Shown here: positions 1 through 13,482 of the stretch, in pieces | Position numbering within the stretch: position 1 is the stretch's first letter | Layout of the letters: each line of letters starts with the position of its first letter | Source: Helicostylum pulchrum | Taxonomy: Eukaryota; Mucoromycota; Mucoromycetes; Mucorales; Mucoraceae | Direction of reading: 5' to 3' | Length of the DNA: 64,000 bases | Assembly (NCBI GenBank): GCA_025677825.1 | Contig: JAIXMO010000062.1 | Span: forward strand, 62,001-126,000 | Position numbers and translations under genes: made by a program | Notes under the pieces: generated by a model | Told to the model about the DNA's origin: nothing | Databases searched by the model: none | The model's input: the letters and a program-made list of their open reading frames with translations, nothing else

Positions 1-957
1 ATCCTCAGCATACTTTACCGTCTTGAACCACCTACGCACATCTTCTTCAGGGTACTCCAAAATACGCATAACATGCTTCACGGACTCATCTTCCTTTTGC
101 TCCATAAAGATCTTTGTTGCCTTTTCCACCGCCTTCAACACCTTGACCAACTCCTCAACATGGTCCTTTAACAAATCCACATGCGCCGCAAACATAAATG
201 CAGGCCAAGGTGGTGTAATCTGTCCAATGCGCTTGATTTCACCTGAATCGTGGTAAGGCTTGGTGGTAAACGTTTCCCACATAAAGTAATCACAACTGCC
301 ATTGTTGACACCGTCGCGCATGCTTTTAAAGTTGTTCAGTACCGTGAATTGGAAAGGCGCTTGGTCCTTCTTTAACCACTTGCGTTGCTCGGCAAGTACG
401 TACGCCATGATGTGAGATCCGGAGCCGTAGCGAGAGATGGCAACGTTGGTGTTGTAAAGTGTATCGATTGAATCATGCTTGGAATCCTTTGCAGCAGAAA
501 GTGCCCAACCTACATAAAAAATAATAATAATCTATTAGTCATCACCCCAACCCCCCCTTGTTTACAAAAACAATATATATACTTTACAAAGTGGTGCATC
601 AACATAGGTACCAACAATCTTGTACCAGTCTTGTCCTTTACTAATACCAGCAACAAGTCCTTCAGTTAAAGCAATAGCTAAATCAATTGATTTGTCTTGT
701 AACTTTGATGTCATTTCACCCGTACCACCTTGAAGAATAGATGAGTTTACTTTTTATGTATCTTTTTTCTCTTTTTTTTTACCGGGACATAAAACAAGTT
801 CTACATTGACACCGGTATCTTTAAAGAAACCAAGGTCGCGTGCAACATACAAGGGAGTTGAAAAATGTTCAGGTACTAAAAAATAATTAACAAACGTTTT
901 TGGGTTCGCGAAATAAAGCGGTTTTTTTTTACCGTAACCAATACGAATAGTTGTCAT
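1..957 (-). CDS. NMT1/THI5-like (Ca3427-like) substrate-binding-fold protein, 3' end outside window
   Basis: Partial gene running off the left edge; about 256 residues are visible. Exons 957-933, 875-783, 728-588 and 509-<1 join in phase. The mature N-terminus reads MTTIRIGYVPEHFSTPLY, followed by the hallmark CPGGTGEM loop. That is the arrangement of the eukaryotic type-2 periplasmic-binding-fold family typified by Candida albicans Ca3427 and related to NMT1/THI5. There is no signal peptide, so it is predicted to be cytosolic. The family is related to pyrimidine-precursor (thiamine) binding proteins, but the ligand of Ca3427-like members is not settled and I do not assign one. The start at 957 is chosen because the first M upstream (990) adds only a Phe-rich run. 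Introns are 53-79 bp. Confidence 0.85.
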
Positions 958-1210
958 TGCTAAAAAAAATATAAAGAAGAAGAAAACCAAAAAACCAAAA
1001 AATAAACAAGTAGATATCTAAACCGGAGAAATAAAATCCCATTACACAAAACATGGGAATACTTTGTCCCTTTTTTTTTTTCCATAGTTAAAAACCATAT
1101 CACCTTCTTTTTCGTTTAGAAATAAAGTCATTAATTCCTTTTAATTACAAAAAAAAAGAAAAGAAAAGATATACACACATATATATATTTTTTGCATGAA
1201 AAAAATAATT

Positions 1211-1797
1211 TTAACGGTAAGACTTTTGGAAACGAGCACGAGCACCGGGACCACCGAACTTCTTGGGTTCACAACGACGAGGATCGGCAACAAGGAGGGT
1301 ACGATCGTATTGAACGAGGATTTCCTTAATTTCCTTCTTGGCAGCTTCATCGACGAACTTTTGGTAGAAGGCAACAATGGCCTTGGCAAGAGCTTGACGA
1401 ATAGCATAAACTTGAGAAGTGTGACCACCACCGTTAACACGGATTCTGATATCAGTGTTGGCGAAACGCTCCTCACCCAAAAGAAGGATAACTTCATAAA
1501 CCTTGAACTTCAAGATCTCGGGTTCAAGGAGCTCGATAGGTGAACCGTTGATACGGATAAGACCGTGACCACGCTTACAATGAGCGACGGCAGTAGCGGT
1601 TTTCTATGTTATATGTATGTTAGTTTTTTTCTGCTATTATTCTAAATTTCTATAGTATCCAACACGTAAAAAAAAAAAAAAACGTTGTGCATGTATGTAA
1701 AATGTCTAATTCGATTCCATCGTACTGCTAAAAGTCTTTCCCCTTTTTATCATTCCATTCTACTCGATGCTCGTTTTTTTTTCTGCTTCTTCTCTGC

Positions 1798-1833
<36 letters not shown>

Positions 1834-1964
1834 CCAATCGTTCAATGTCTCGTTCCACATTCCACATTCCAATCAATACACATACACAATCGATTTTTTT
1901 TTTACGGGTTTGATACTGTATAAATAAAACCAACCTTGCGACCGAAAGTTTGGACAGCTTCCAT
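1211..1964 (-). CDS. RPS16: 40S ribosomal protein S16 (uS9)
   Basis: Structural component of the small ribosomal subunit. Exon 1 is 1964-1935 ([10 protein letters not shown]); exon 2 is 1603-1211. Together they give 140 residues, close to the usual 140-146. Recognisable family stretches include [39 protein letters not shown], and the C-terminal [13 protein letters not shown], which reaches into the decoding site in uS9 proteins. The 331-bp intron just after codon 10 is much longer than the window average and holds a (TA)15 tract and several homopolymers. Its donor reads GTTGGT, weaker than the GTAAGT typical here. Divergently transcribed from the L28 gene. Confidence 0.97.
1801..1830. repeat. 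(TA)15 dinucleotide tract
   Basis: Thirty uninterrupted bases of alternating T and A inside the single intron of the S16 gene. Simple microsatellite, likely length-variable. Confidence 0.95.
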
Positions 1965-2229
1965 TATCTATATCAATCAACTCTTATTAATAAAAAAAAA
2001 TCGGATGGATTGGATGTATTTTATGCATTTTTTACCTTTAAATTAAGAGAGAGGGGGAAAAATAACACTTTTTAACCAAGCCAAAGCACTTATTTGCACC
2101 CGCCCTTACAAAAAAAAAATCCGTTCCGCTACATACACTTTGTTTCTCATTAACGTCTTCCCCCTTCTTTTCATAGTATATCCGGGCCGGACCAGAGTTC
2201 AAAGTTAGCTCATCTCATTCTACACTACT

Positions 2230-2267
<38 letters not shown>

Positions 2268-2370
2268 TAAAACGCTAAAGCGCAAAAGAATCGGGCCAAG
2301 CAAGCATATACAAAAAAAAAAGCTGGATGGAATAAATACATCTATCCTTTTCAACTGTTGTATCTTTTAA
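1965..2370. promoter_or_regulatory. Bidirectional promoter of two ribosomal protein genes
   Basis: The 406 bp between the start codons of S16 (-) and L28 (+) must carry both promoters. It contains a 29-base poly(A) run at 2235-2263 and several shorter A/T runs, as expected for nucleosome-depleted yeast and fungal ribosomal-protein promoters. I do not see a clear copy of a named fungal RP element, so no specific factor is proposed. Confidence 0.6.
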
Positions 2371-3002
2371 ATGGTAAAATAATTAATAAATAAAACATCC
2401 ATCCATAATTCTAAAAATACGATGTGAACACACAGCCTACTAGATTACATCACAACAGAAAGAAGCGTGGACACGTTTCCGCCGGTCACGGTCGTGTCGG
2501 TAAGCACAGAAAGCATCCTGGTGGTCGTGGTCTTGCTGGTGGTCAACATCATCACCGTATTAACATGGATAAATACCATCCTGGTTACTTTGGTAAGGTC
2601 GGTATGCGTCAATTCCATTTAAAGAACAACGTCAACTGGCGTCCTATTGTCAACCTCGACAAGATCTGGACTCTTGCCGGTGAAGGTGTTCGTGAAAAGT
2701 ACAAGAACACCGAGAAGGTTCCTGTTATCGATACCCTCCAAAAGGTAACTAGCTTATATTTTTTTTTAAAAAAAGGGAAACACCCAAACTAATATATTAT
2801 ACAATAATAGGGTTACGGTAAGGTCTTGGCCAAGGGTACCATTTCTCAACCCGTTATCGTCCGTGCTCGTTTCGTCTCAGCTCTTGCTGAGAAGAAGATC
2901 AAGGCTGCTGGTGGTGGTAAGTTTTTTTTTTATTTATTTAACCTGTCTTTTTTATTGGTAGTAACTAACTCTTTCTTTTTAGTTGTTGAACTTATTGCTT
3001 AA
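2371..3002 (+). CDS. RPL28: 60S ribosomal protein L28 / L27a (uL15)
   Basis: Large-subunit ribosomal protein. Exons 2371-2373, 2436-2744, 2811-2916 and 2983-3002 give 145 residues (yeast L28 has 149). The first coding exon is the ATG alone, with GT following at 2374. Joining it to 2436 yields [18 protein letters not shown], the expected N-terminus. Other landmarks are [34 protein letters not shown] and the C-terminal GGVVELIA. Reading the second exon without the splice would give a spurious longer N-terminus that has no ATG (GTG at 2424). Confidence 0.97.
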
Positions 3003-3888
3003 ATACTTTTTTTTTTTTCATAAAAAATTAAAATAAAGAAAAACATTCAGTCCTGTACATTTTTATATATATAAAAAAAAAATAGCTCTCTTTTTTTTAA
3101 AAAAAGTAACACATTAATGCAAAAAAAAACATTGACAGATTGTGTGTGTTTGATATCTTTATGCTAACGAAGCAGCGTTTTTTTTTTCTTGTCACACCAG
3201 ACTAGGCATAAATTTGGTTAAAATAACTTTTTTCTTTTGCCCTGATCGACAAGTTCCTCCACTTTTTTTGCATTTTAAAATCTACCAGTTTTTTCTTTTT
3301 CGATAAAAAAAAAAGCTGCATAGCGGAGCTTTTTTGATATATACGCTAGTATCAACACTTTCAAAGTAGTACTATACGATTATTTTTTCAAAAAAAAAAA
3401 GCATTTCTATTTAAACTTATCATTAAAAGTACATCATCATCTCTGCCTCCTTTTTAATTAAAGAAGAGTATATCATCGCTGTGTTTACAATCTCAGTTGC
3501 ATAAAAAAAAAAAAAGTCGCGCTTCTTGCTTTACACAGATAGAAATAATATTAACGCTTTCAATTAAAAAAAAGAAACCTGTTACGAGAAAAAGAAAGAT
3601 AGAAACCGTGATACAGTAAATCTATTTTCTATGCGCAAAGTAATATACGCGAGCTACCAAAAGAAAAGTAAAAGTAACAAGCAAAGCTTATTACAACGTA
3701 AAGTTGCGGTAAAACTTAAAAACGCCCCCCATTATCAAGTACAACTCTTTCTCAAGCGGCTATTGAAAAAAAACGAAAAAAAAAAAATCTTTCAGAAAAG
3801 AAATAAATGTTTTTATTTTTCTACAGACTTCTTTTTTTTTTTTATATATATTCAAATTTTTTTAATAGTATTTTGAAAAATATAAAAA
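3003..3888. other. Intergenic, no gene seen
   Basis: About 0.9 kb between the L28 stop and the E2 start. Low-complexity, with many A and T runs, including a T/A-run palindrome near 3,090-3,105 just after L28. The only sizeable open frame (3631-3876) is Lys/Phe-rich homopolymer translation and not credible. Confidence 0.7.
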
Positions 3889-4860
<972 letters not shown>

Positions 4861-5007
4861 ACGAATTGTATTTTGTATTTAAAAAAATAAATAGAAGTTG
4901 CAATTACTTTTATATGGTTTATAAAATTTACAAAAAAAAGTTATTTTTTTACTTTGTCTTTTTTTTTATTTGTCTTTCTTTTTACGTGTGTGTGTGTGTG
5001 TGTTTTT

Positions 5008-6427
5008 TTAGAGATCACAGATCAATAAACCTTCATCATAGAGACTAGAAACAATCAACTTTGAGTTAACCAAGTCAATAAGACCAGTGGTAGAAGTAGT
5101 ATATAATTCACCATTATCCACCAATAACGTCTTTGTTTCACCACTTTCGACATCCCAAACATCTACTTGAGAAGGAGGCTTGACCGCATTGACCTTATCC
5201 TTGACCATCATAAATATCAACGCATCAATACCTTTAGGGTGACCAGCAACCACCACCAAATCCTTTTCAGCGACATAACGAAGATTATCCACGGCCATAT
5301 AAAAGAAGGCTTCCTTGACATAGCTTAAGCTGACTTGAGGAACCTCATCAACAAACGTAATTTGAATATCATACTTTTTGATAGTACCACGATAAGTTTC
5401 TGCAACAAATAAGAATTCATCTGTACCAGTGATACCGTTAGCAAACAACAACCCATTGATACCCTTTTCAACCTTTCCAGTACGAGCATTATAAAATCCA
5501 ACATTACTGAGGTAAAAAAAGTAATTTTCAATCTTTTTTAAAAACCCAGAGGAAAAATAATGATCGTTGGTAAAGAAGAAGGAAGGTGTACCATCATCAG
5601 CTCTTAAACGAACATCATTGATAATATGAATAGAGTTGGGGTTGTAGATTTTAGCGTCACGTACAGTACGTTTATGTGTAAGTGTAAGAGCCTCATCATC
5701 AACAATAAAGAATTCAATAGAGGCATCTCCGTAATGAGCCAAGTTGACAGAAGCAAGTAGTTGTTCATTGGTTTCAGGATGAATATCAAACGTAATACCA
5801 AGGGGATGGAAATCACTTGTAGAATCAAACTCTTTGTTAATCGAGAACTTTTCAATACTAGCAGGTACCTATTTTATTTTTTTTGGAACGAGGGAGGGGT
5901 TAATAAACAAATAAAATAAAGTTTTTTTTTTTGAAGCCTTTCTTACTTCAACATAATTCACTCTCCAGAAATCACTACTCTTTGCTTTTTGTCCTTCTTC
6001 CAAGAAATTATGGCCCATAACCTTATTAAACAAGTGTCTTTCGGGGTCACAAGTAGTATACGCTACGCCAGATACGTTTGATAACACCACGTCTTCACAA
6101 AAGTTGAAATCAGTGGGTCCTAACCGAGAGAAAAAAAGTAATTAAAAAAAAAACATCAAAAAAATGTGAAAGCGAGAGAGGCTTACCTGAAATCTTTTCA
6201 CAGGTATCAACATTATAATCTACCATCTTTCTACCGATACCCATAACGGGACCGAAACTATCTAAAAAAGGGGGGGGGGGGGGTAGTGTTTAGTTTTTTT
6301 CTCGAGTTTTTTTCTTTTTAAAAAAAAAAACCAACGACTTACAAATGAACGAAACGACATAAGCAGCGGGAATAATTAATGCCCAGTACTTTAGATGGAA
6401 CCAATAATCCTTTGGTGGAGGCGCCAT
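5008..6427 (-). CDS. Paraoxonase/arylesterase-like six-bladed propeller protein
   Basis: Exons 6427-6343, 6261-6187, 6119-5947 and 5868-5008 give 397 residues. A short N-terminal hydrophobic segment (about residues 9-28, HLKYWALIIPAAYVVSFI) probably acts as signal or membrane anchor. This resembles the retained signal peptide of vertebrate PON1. Family landmarks: HPLGITFD, FFTNDHYF (the Asn-containing calcium-site strand, PON1 has TNDHYF), and GLLFANGITGTDEFLFVAE. Paraoxonases are calcium-dependent lactonases/arylesterases; fungal members are mostly uncharacterised, so the substrate is unknown. Length is slightly above the 355-residue animal proteins. Confidence 0.85.
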
Positions 6428-6567
6428 AATTATAATATTTTTTTTTATTGTATAAAATAAAAAAGAAGGGGGAATAAAAAAAAAAAAAAAAAGGGGGTTT
6501 TCTCTTTATAAGTAAAACAAAAATTTGACATCCGATTTATTATCTGCATGTCGCTCCATAATTGTAA

Positions 6568-7676
6568 TCAAACTTTGGGTTTGAAATCAGCTGCATTTTC
6601 ATAAAAAAAGTCTTGCATTGTCTTTGGAGACTGAGAGAACAACCTGATATGATCTACCGGTATACTTGAACTTGTCTTTAACACCCAATCAAAATAATCT
6701 AGAAAAGTTTGTACTTGAACATCTAATTTTAATTTATTTTTTTCCAATTAGTAAATAACACAAGATAATTAAAAAAAAAAACTACTGCATTACCGTTGGG
6801 TACCACAAGTACTTTTGTTCTGTAACTATTGGTCTCCAATAAATCATGATAAACTTGATTTTTTTCATTTTTAATACGAGCGTCAAACCATATATCACGC
6901 CCTAAATTATTCAAGTAAAATTGCGTATCCATAGCCCGAGCCATGAGGTACTTGTACGAAGGGTAGTTAGTTGCATTAGACATCATTTGCATCAAATCTT
7001 TGCTTGTCAAGGCCTCGGGACCAGTACACGTATACACCTGTCCAACATGGTCTTCACCCAATCTCGACAACAACTTTTGGTCACCGTCCAACACCAATTT
7101 TTCAACCGCCAAACAGACATCTGTAATATCAATGGGACAAATCTCCGTATCGGATGATAAAGGTAACGACATCACACGCGTTTGGTCTACTTGCGAGGCC
7201 CATAAATGAAAGTACTGTTGGATCCAATCCAATCGAACAATTGTCCAGCTCATTTTTTCTCCTCCTTCTTCTTGTTCTTCTTCTTGCTGCTGAATTAAAT
7301 AGTTTTCAATCAAACCGTAATCATACAATAAACTATGGCTCTCTGATCGAGCACCTTGATGAGATAAGAAGACAATGGATTTGACGCCTGATTTTAAAGC
7401 AACTTTACAAATTTGTTGGCATTGTAAAACACGTTCTGAATGTGATCCTAGTGTTAAAATTAATTGGTCGACGTTACGCATAGCTTGTGAAAGTTGGTGA
7501 GGGTGTGTGTAATCCACAATGGCTTGTGCTTCAATTCCTTTAGACTCAAAGTTTCGGATCCATGGCGATTTGGTGCTGTACAACACTCGAATTTCTGCAC
7601 GAAGTGATTTTATTTGACAAAGATGAGATGTAATACAATAACCAAGATAATCATCAACAAAAGGAATAAGAAGCAT
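6568..7676 (-). CDS. NmrA-like / atypical short-chain dehydrogenase fold protein
   Basis: Exons 7676-6794 and 6722-6568 give 345 residues. The alternating strand/helix pattern, AMRNVDQLILTLG, KSIVFLSHQGA, and the C-terminal proteolysis of the Rossmann core into SWTIVRLDWIQQY and GPEALTSKDLMQMM match NmrA-like NAD(P)-binding proteins, many of which are redox sensors or quinone/isoflavone-type reductases. The usual glycine-rich loop after strand 1 is degenerate (IPFVDDYLGYC instead of VTGATGxxG), so cofactor binding may be lost or altered. A Glu/Gln-rich insertion (QQQEEEQEEGG) sits near residue 165. The start at 7676 is preferred over 7778, which would add a Phe-rich stretch. Confidence 0.7.
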
Positions 7677-7828
7677 TTTTTTTTTGTTTGAAAAAGAAAG
7701 ATAATAAATAAAAAAAAAAGAAGGAACTCCATTCATACCATATTTTATAAGCAAAAAAAAAAAAAACAAGACTATCAACCTGTTTCTTTGTTGTTTATAT
7801 ATGTATTTATATCACAAATTTTATTTTT

Positions 7829-10800
7829 TTAAAAAATCTTGACAATGTTTTGATATTGGATAGGTAACTTTGGAGCCAATATAGGCGGTAAAATAATCAA
7901 AGCGGCAAACGAAAACAAGATAAAAATAAAAAAGGGGCCATAGACATAGGCTATCCTTCTACGTCTTCTTCTTTCTTTTGTGGGTAAAACCGACGGTCTA
8001 ATCTGCTTGGACGGTCTCAACCAAAACAAAATCAGCGAATGGATCCGATCGATCGACGGTATTAAAGTAAAGGGAAACAACCCAAACAATATCAAGTGTC
8101 CCAAAATAAAATCCGTTGTAAACAAAGACATTTCAACAATCTTACAAACATATTCTCTTGCCGCCAAATTCCCGACCTATAAATAAAAATAAAATAAATT
8201 CATTACTACAAAGCAAAGTCTCTTTTTCGTTTTTACTTGTAATTTACCTGACTTGATTTCCATTTACCTGTCCACCAAGCTCGATTTGTTGCATCGTGAT
8301 GAAGTTCTCGAGTTAAAAATAACGCAACAAACGTTTTAAAAATAAACCTTTGAATTGCAAATATAGACAAAAGACCCAGCAACGTCGATCTAACCTGAAA
8401 TTTCTCTAGCGTCCAAAACACTTCGTAAAACAGCACGAATCCAAATACTGCTAAACCATGTGCAAACATAGCCATATAAAATCCGGTTCGTTTCAACCTC
8501 GAAAATACAAGTGACATCAACTGCACAAACAACAACATGATCGAGTTCCAGACAATAGGTGCGACCGAGATAAACAACAATCTACCTAAAGCGCCCAAAG
8601 GACCCAACGAAGTATTTACCGGAGACTTTAGCGTACCATAGACATCCACCTGTTCACGACTCTTGTAAAACGTATAGCAAGCTGCGCACAGGACCGCTTG
8701 CACCATTGGCATCACAATCTCGGCGAAAAAGATACTTGAAAGATGCGCCCGCGGTACGGCCACAATGGGTTTATTTTCAAACTTTTGTCTTGCCTTCTTC
8801 TTGTTTCCTGTCACCTGCGTGCGAATCTGACGACAAAATGCGATCCACGAATGCTCGTAGCTCTTATACGAGTTACCTCTACTCAGCCAGCCTAAGAACT
8901 CTCTGTAGTCATAGATGAAATCCGTCAACACAAACTGGTGCGGATTAAACACAAACGGCGATATCAAAAGCGACGCCACCGTGGCCCAAAAATAAATCAA
9001 GTGCGGTATCCACAGCGCCAGCGAAACAAAGAACAGCATAAACACCGTGCGTGCGCCAAAATAGATACTGGGGTGCGCAAACCGCGAGTAAAGCACCGAA
9101 AACGGTAACCGGGACGTTGCAAACCCTCTTCCTGTTGCAATATACCTCGCACCTCCAAAACTTAAATTCGACAACACGGAATTAGCATAGATTTGTGTCA
9201 CAAATACTTCAAATAACGGAGAAAGCGACAAGAACTGTTTTATCAGTCGAAGAATAGACCGACACGTTCCCTTTTCTGTCAACTCTTGTAAGAACAACGG
9301 TAAGAAGGCAATAAAGAAAACCATAAAGATGGACAAGATACACCGTTGCAACCAGTCATACACGGGTCGTACATCAAAGCAGTTGGTCCCTGTACAGTGA
9401 GGCAAACCTGCTGCCATTGTACCCACAAGCGTCATACAGAACAAAAACACCTGCACTGCAAATATAATCATAATGTTGTTCATGTGGAACCCCGGGTGGG
9501 CGTAATAAAACGTCAAGAATCGGTCCAACGGTAATTGTGTTCCTAAGTAATAATACTCTCTTGAAAGCAACTGTTCTCCCATACCCGTACCAATCTTTGT
9601 TGTAAAGTTTAAAATAGAGCAAAACCCTAGATCACGACCTTTACCACACTGCAGGTATTCAGTGTGCTTGATACGGCCACCGCGTAAGAGTGCGTTCATA
9701 CCTGCATAGATATCTTCGTTTAAATGCAACCCTCGTTGAGCTTTACTGACTCCACCACGCGTGGTCATAAACACACCGTTTAAAAAATCGGGATGTCCGT
9801 AATGTAACCGACCGCCTGTCTTTGCCATAATACGTTGCGTCAAGGTACCAAACGTTTGTTCTTTACCAGCCGCTACATCACCCAGCATGCCAACATTTTC
9901 CGAAAAGATGTACTCTCTTGCACCTACAATTGCCACAGGAGCTGTGCTTGCGGGTGTACCCTTTTCATGCGCGCCGCTGTAAAGCCCGTACACCTGATCC
10001 AACTCAATGTCCTGATCTTGCTCAAACTCACTAAAGATACTTCTGATCTTGAGACACTCTTCCAAATAATTATCTTGGTTGGCATCGACCAGCTGTAAAT
10101 ACTCGCCGCGATAAAAGATCAGCGCGTGGTTTTGATTATCGGATTTTCCGTCGCCCAAGATGGGGTTTCCAGGTAAGCGAACACGGTACTTGGGTACTCG
10201 CTTCATATTCGGTAGCAGGCCACAGTGGCCGTCAATCAAGACTGAATAATACACGACGTTGTTATCAGCGTCGATCTCTTGGTCAATGTATGCGATTTGC
10301 AGATGCGGGTACTCGTTCAGCAAGAACTCACAGTTCTCGGCTTCTTCTTTATTGAACTGAGCGTAGCGTTGCATGGCGACCAAAAACCTAAACTTCTCAT
10401 GGGAGATACTATCCAATAGATTTTCGGTTTCGATTTTTGTTGTACTGGCGTCATCTTTGGGTTTAGCGTTCAGCTCTGGATTTTCAATGCGATGCAGGAT
10501 CTTCAATGCCCGCGAATAGTTCATAAATCCGTTTATGGTACGGTACAAGGTTTGTGCGCGTAGCGAGGCCCACACACGGGTTCTGAGTGTGTATTCAGGG
10601 GCCGCAGATTTAAACCCGATGCAGTAAAACGGTAAATCGTCCTTCTCAGAACCCTTGGTCGGTGTTTCGTCAGCAATAAACATGGTGTCCTTTACAAAGT
10701 TGTTCCATTCAGCCGGGTGCAGTTTTTTTAGGTACTCCAGCAGCGTGACTCTTGTCGTCGTGTCTTCTTCTCGAATGATCTCTCGTAACGACAGCAACAT

Positions 10801-13132
10801 CTTTTCTGAGTAGTGAGGTGTGAATACGGTAAACGTTGGCATGGCCTTGACCGAACAAGGTAACGGGAAATCCGTGGAAAGACTTTGGGCAAAGAAGGAT
10901 AATCTTCGCTCCGCTTCTGATTGTTTAGGAAAATATTCATCCATATCGACGGATAATGCAGGGTCAAAAATGGGTGGCGCATGTAGTTCACGGATCGTTT
11001 GGCCTTGATCGTCTTGGTCAACACGAACCTGATAAAGTAAAGATTGTAAATTGTCCGCTGATAGCAAGTGGTCTCTGTACATGGAGATAATAATTGCATT
11101 CCACATTTGAGAGCACGCCATACGTCGTAAATGTACCGAAACAAAGTCTTTGGTGGCTGTGATTTTGGAAAACATGTTGTGAGGTAGTCTAGCAAACAGT
11201 TGCTTCCAAGACGTCATGATCGAGATACCCATACGCATGGACTGCGCTACAGAAAACACCGTGTTCCAGATAACAAACCAAAGATACGTGTCTAAAAAGA
11301 ACAAGACCAGCTCGACAGAGAACATCAGGACGGTTGTCAAGATGGGCATGGCCGAGCACAGCCATCTGCCCAACAATGGATCTGCGCTACAGTTATTCAG
11401 TTGCATCAATGTTGTTACAGATAGAGCATCGCGAAACGAAAGGGCTAAAAAGAAGTAGGTCTCTAAAAACTTGCAGCTGAAAACACAAAGCCATAACAGA
11501 ATCGACAAGAACCGGTCATCGTCATTCATCTTTGGGAAATTATCTGTAAATGTTTTACAGGTTAAATGTCGACTTGATTTACGATGATGGAATAAACTAG
11601 CTGACGGTATAATTGCAATTACAATGGATACGATAGCGCCTAAGCCCAACTGGCAGGATGAGAGAATCAAGGCTAGTGTGCTTGTTTGATCATATTTTAA
11701 AATATACACGGAGCAAGCGACATGACAAGCGGCCAAAAGGAACAAAACCATCAACCTGGTAATTAAAATACTTGAGGTTTGAACCGAGACCCTCACATAC
11801 TTGAATTCAATTAAGGTCGCCAATACCATCAACAGGATTGCCACCAACCCACCTAACCCCACTACAGATAATTTCACCGGTAAATCAATAGACGTTGCAT
11901 TCGCCACACCACTTCTCTTCTTTTTATCTAAATAAATAAAGTCTACACTTGCCGCCATATAATACCAAAACGAGGCAGCATGAATGATCCAAACTCTTGA
12001 AAAATTAGACACGATATGAAACCAAGATCTCGTTTCGTAAAAGGTCTTTTTAAAGGCAATTTGCCAGTCGACCTGACCAAGCAAAAGGTACCGGTTTTCT
12101 TTTGGTATTTCTTTAAATAAAACATCGGATTTCAAGCGTAGGTTGGAGATAGCACCTTTATCCCAAAACAACTGGTTGATATCGTCGTAGCCAATAATCT
12201 CATCATGGTCTTTTTCACGCCGTACGTAGTGCCCGCGTATACTCTGATAGGTTTGATCGCGCATGTACTGGTAGAGCGGTGAAACAATATCGTCTAAAAA
12301 GCAAGGTGGAGGCTGCGCTTCTTCATTGTAACTTTCTCTGTAGCCTTCCGCTATATAAAATATAAAACAAAGCAATTCGGGAGTATAGCGAAGTGTAGCA
12401 GCTTCACCCCAAATCAACAAATATAATGCCAAATGTGATATCCGTTCACAATCAGACATGTTCTCCATACGTTCTTTCCATTCTCTTTTTGCTTCCTTTA
12501 AAAGCTGACCGGTGGGACTGGATTTGGGTGTACGTTTATCGTCTAGATCAAGATGGGCTGCAAAGTACCATTTTCGATAGTTGGCGTGTTCACCACCGAT
12601 ATAATCAGCGTGTAAGGTCCAAAGGGCTAGCTGTGTTGACATACGAGCTGATCGTGAGTTCAACATGGTTAAGAGGTGGTCGTACATGTTGCGCATATTG
12701 TCATGTTGAAAGCCGTATTTTCTTTCATAGTTTAAAAAGATGTCGTGAATTTCGTGGCATGGAATGGTGGCTTCTGTGTACCAGTTTGGGTAGGATTTTT
12801 CATCGTGACTTATACTGTTGGCAAGTGTAGAGTCACTAATTGATTGTTGTGTACTAGGTATCTCTTGTCGTAAAGCCGAGTAAATAGAGTCTGCTGTTGG
12901 TTCTGCGTGTGTTTGTCTTGAAGCATTTTGTATTGGAATAGATGCTACAATTAAAATTTTATTAAGTATATATTTTATTTTTTTATTTTAGTGTGTGTGT
13001 TTGTGTATGTTAGTACCAATATTGGAATGATTGTCATGACTATAAAAATGTTTCTAGTTAGATTTATTTTAAGCGCGGCAAAATTTTTTGCATAAATTTT
13101 GTTAAAACTTACAATGAATTATTGAAAGACAT
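7829..13132 (-). CDS. FKS1: 1,3-beta-D-glucan synthase catalytic subunit (GT48, FKS family)
   Basis: Polymerises UDP-glucose into the 1,3-beta-glucan of the wall at the plasma membrane; target of echinocandins. Exons 13132-13113, 13039-13017 (23-nt microexon), 12944-8248 and 8176-7829 join in phase to 1,695 residues, somewhat shorter than the 1,800-1,900 of ascomycetes, mainly at the N-terminus. Order: soluble N-terminal FKS domain (DNMRNMYDHLL, LYLLIWGEAATLRYTPELLC), a first membrane block, the cytosolic GT48 catalytic region (LNEDIYAGMNALLRGG, EYLQCGKGRDLGF, KIGTGMGEQLLSREYYYLG), and a second multi-pass block ending SLILFWLRPSKQIRPSVLP. Hot spot 1 (residues 513-521) reads FLALSFRDA and hot spot 2 (1211-1218) DWLQRCIL; both differ from the Candida sequences. 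Confidence 0.98.
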
Positions 13133-13444
13133 GGTAAGGTAATAATAATATATATGATTTAATGATTTTTTTTTTTTTTTTTGGTTTTTCTTTACTTCAT
13201 ATGATTTAATTTATATGAAAGAAAGAGAAAGAAAGAGAAAGAAAAAGAAAGAAAAAGAGAAAAAAATACTTTCAAAAATGTAGAAAAGAGAAGGATGTAA
13301 AAGAAAAGTTCCGTTCACAAACACTTGTTAAGGAAACATAAATGTTAAGGGGAATCCTTTTTTTTTTTTTTTTTTTTTAGTATATTAATTTCTCGAAAAT
13401 ATACAAACGAAAAGATACTCTTTTTTTTTTTTCTTCAGTGTATC

Positions 13445-13482
<38 letters not shown>

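Noticed and set aside
8706..12830. Several plus-strand frames of 60-134 codons
   Set aside because: All lie antisense to the glucan synthase coding exon.
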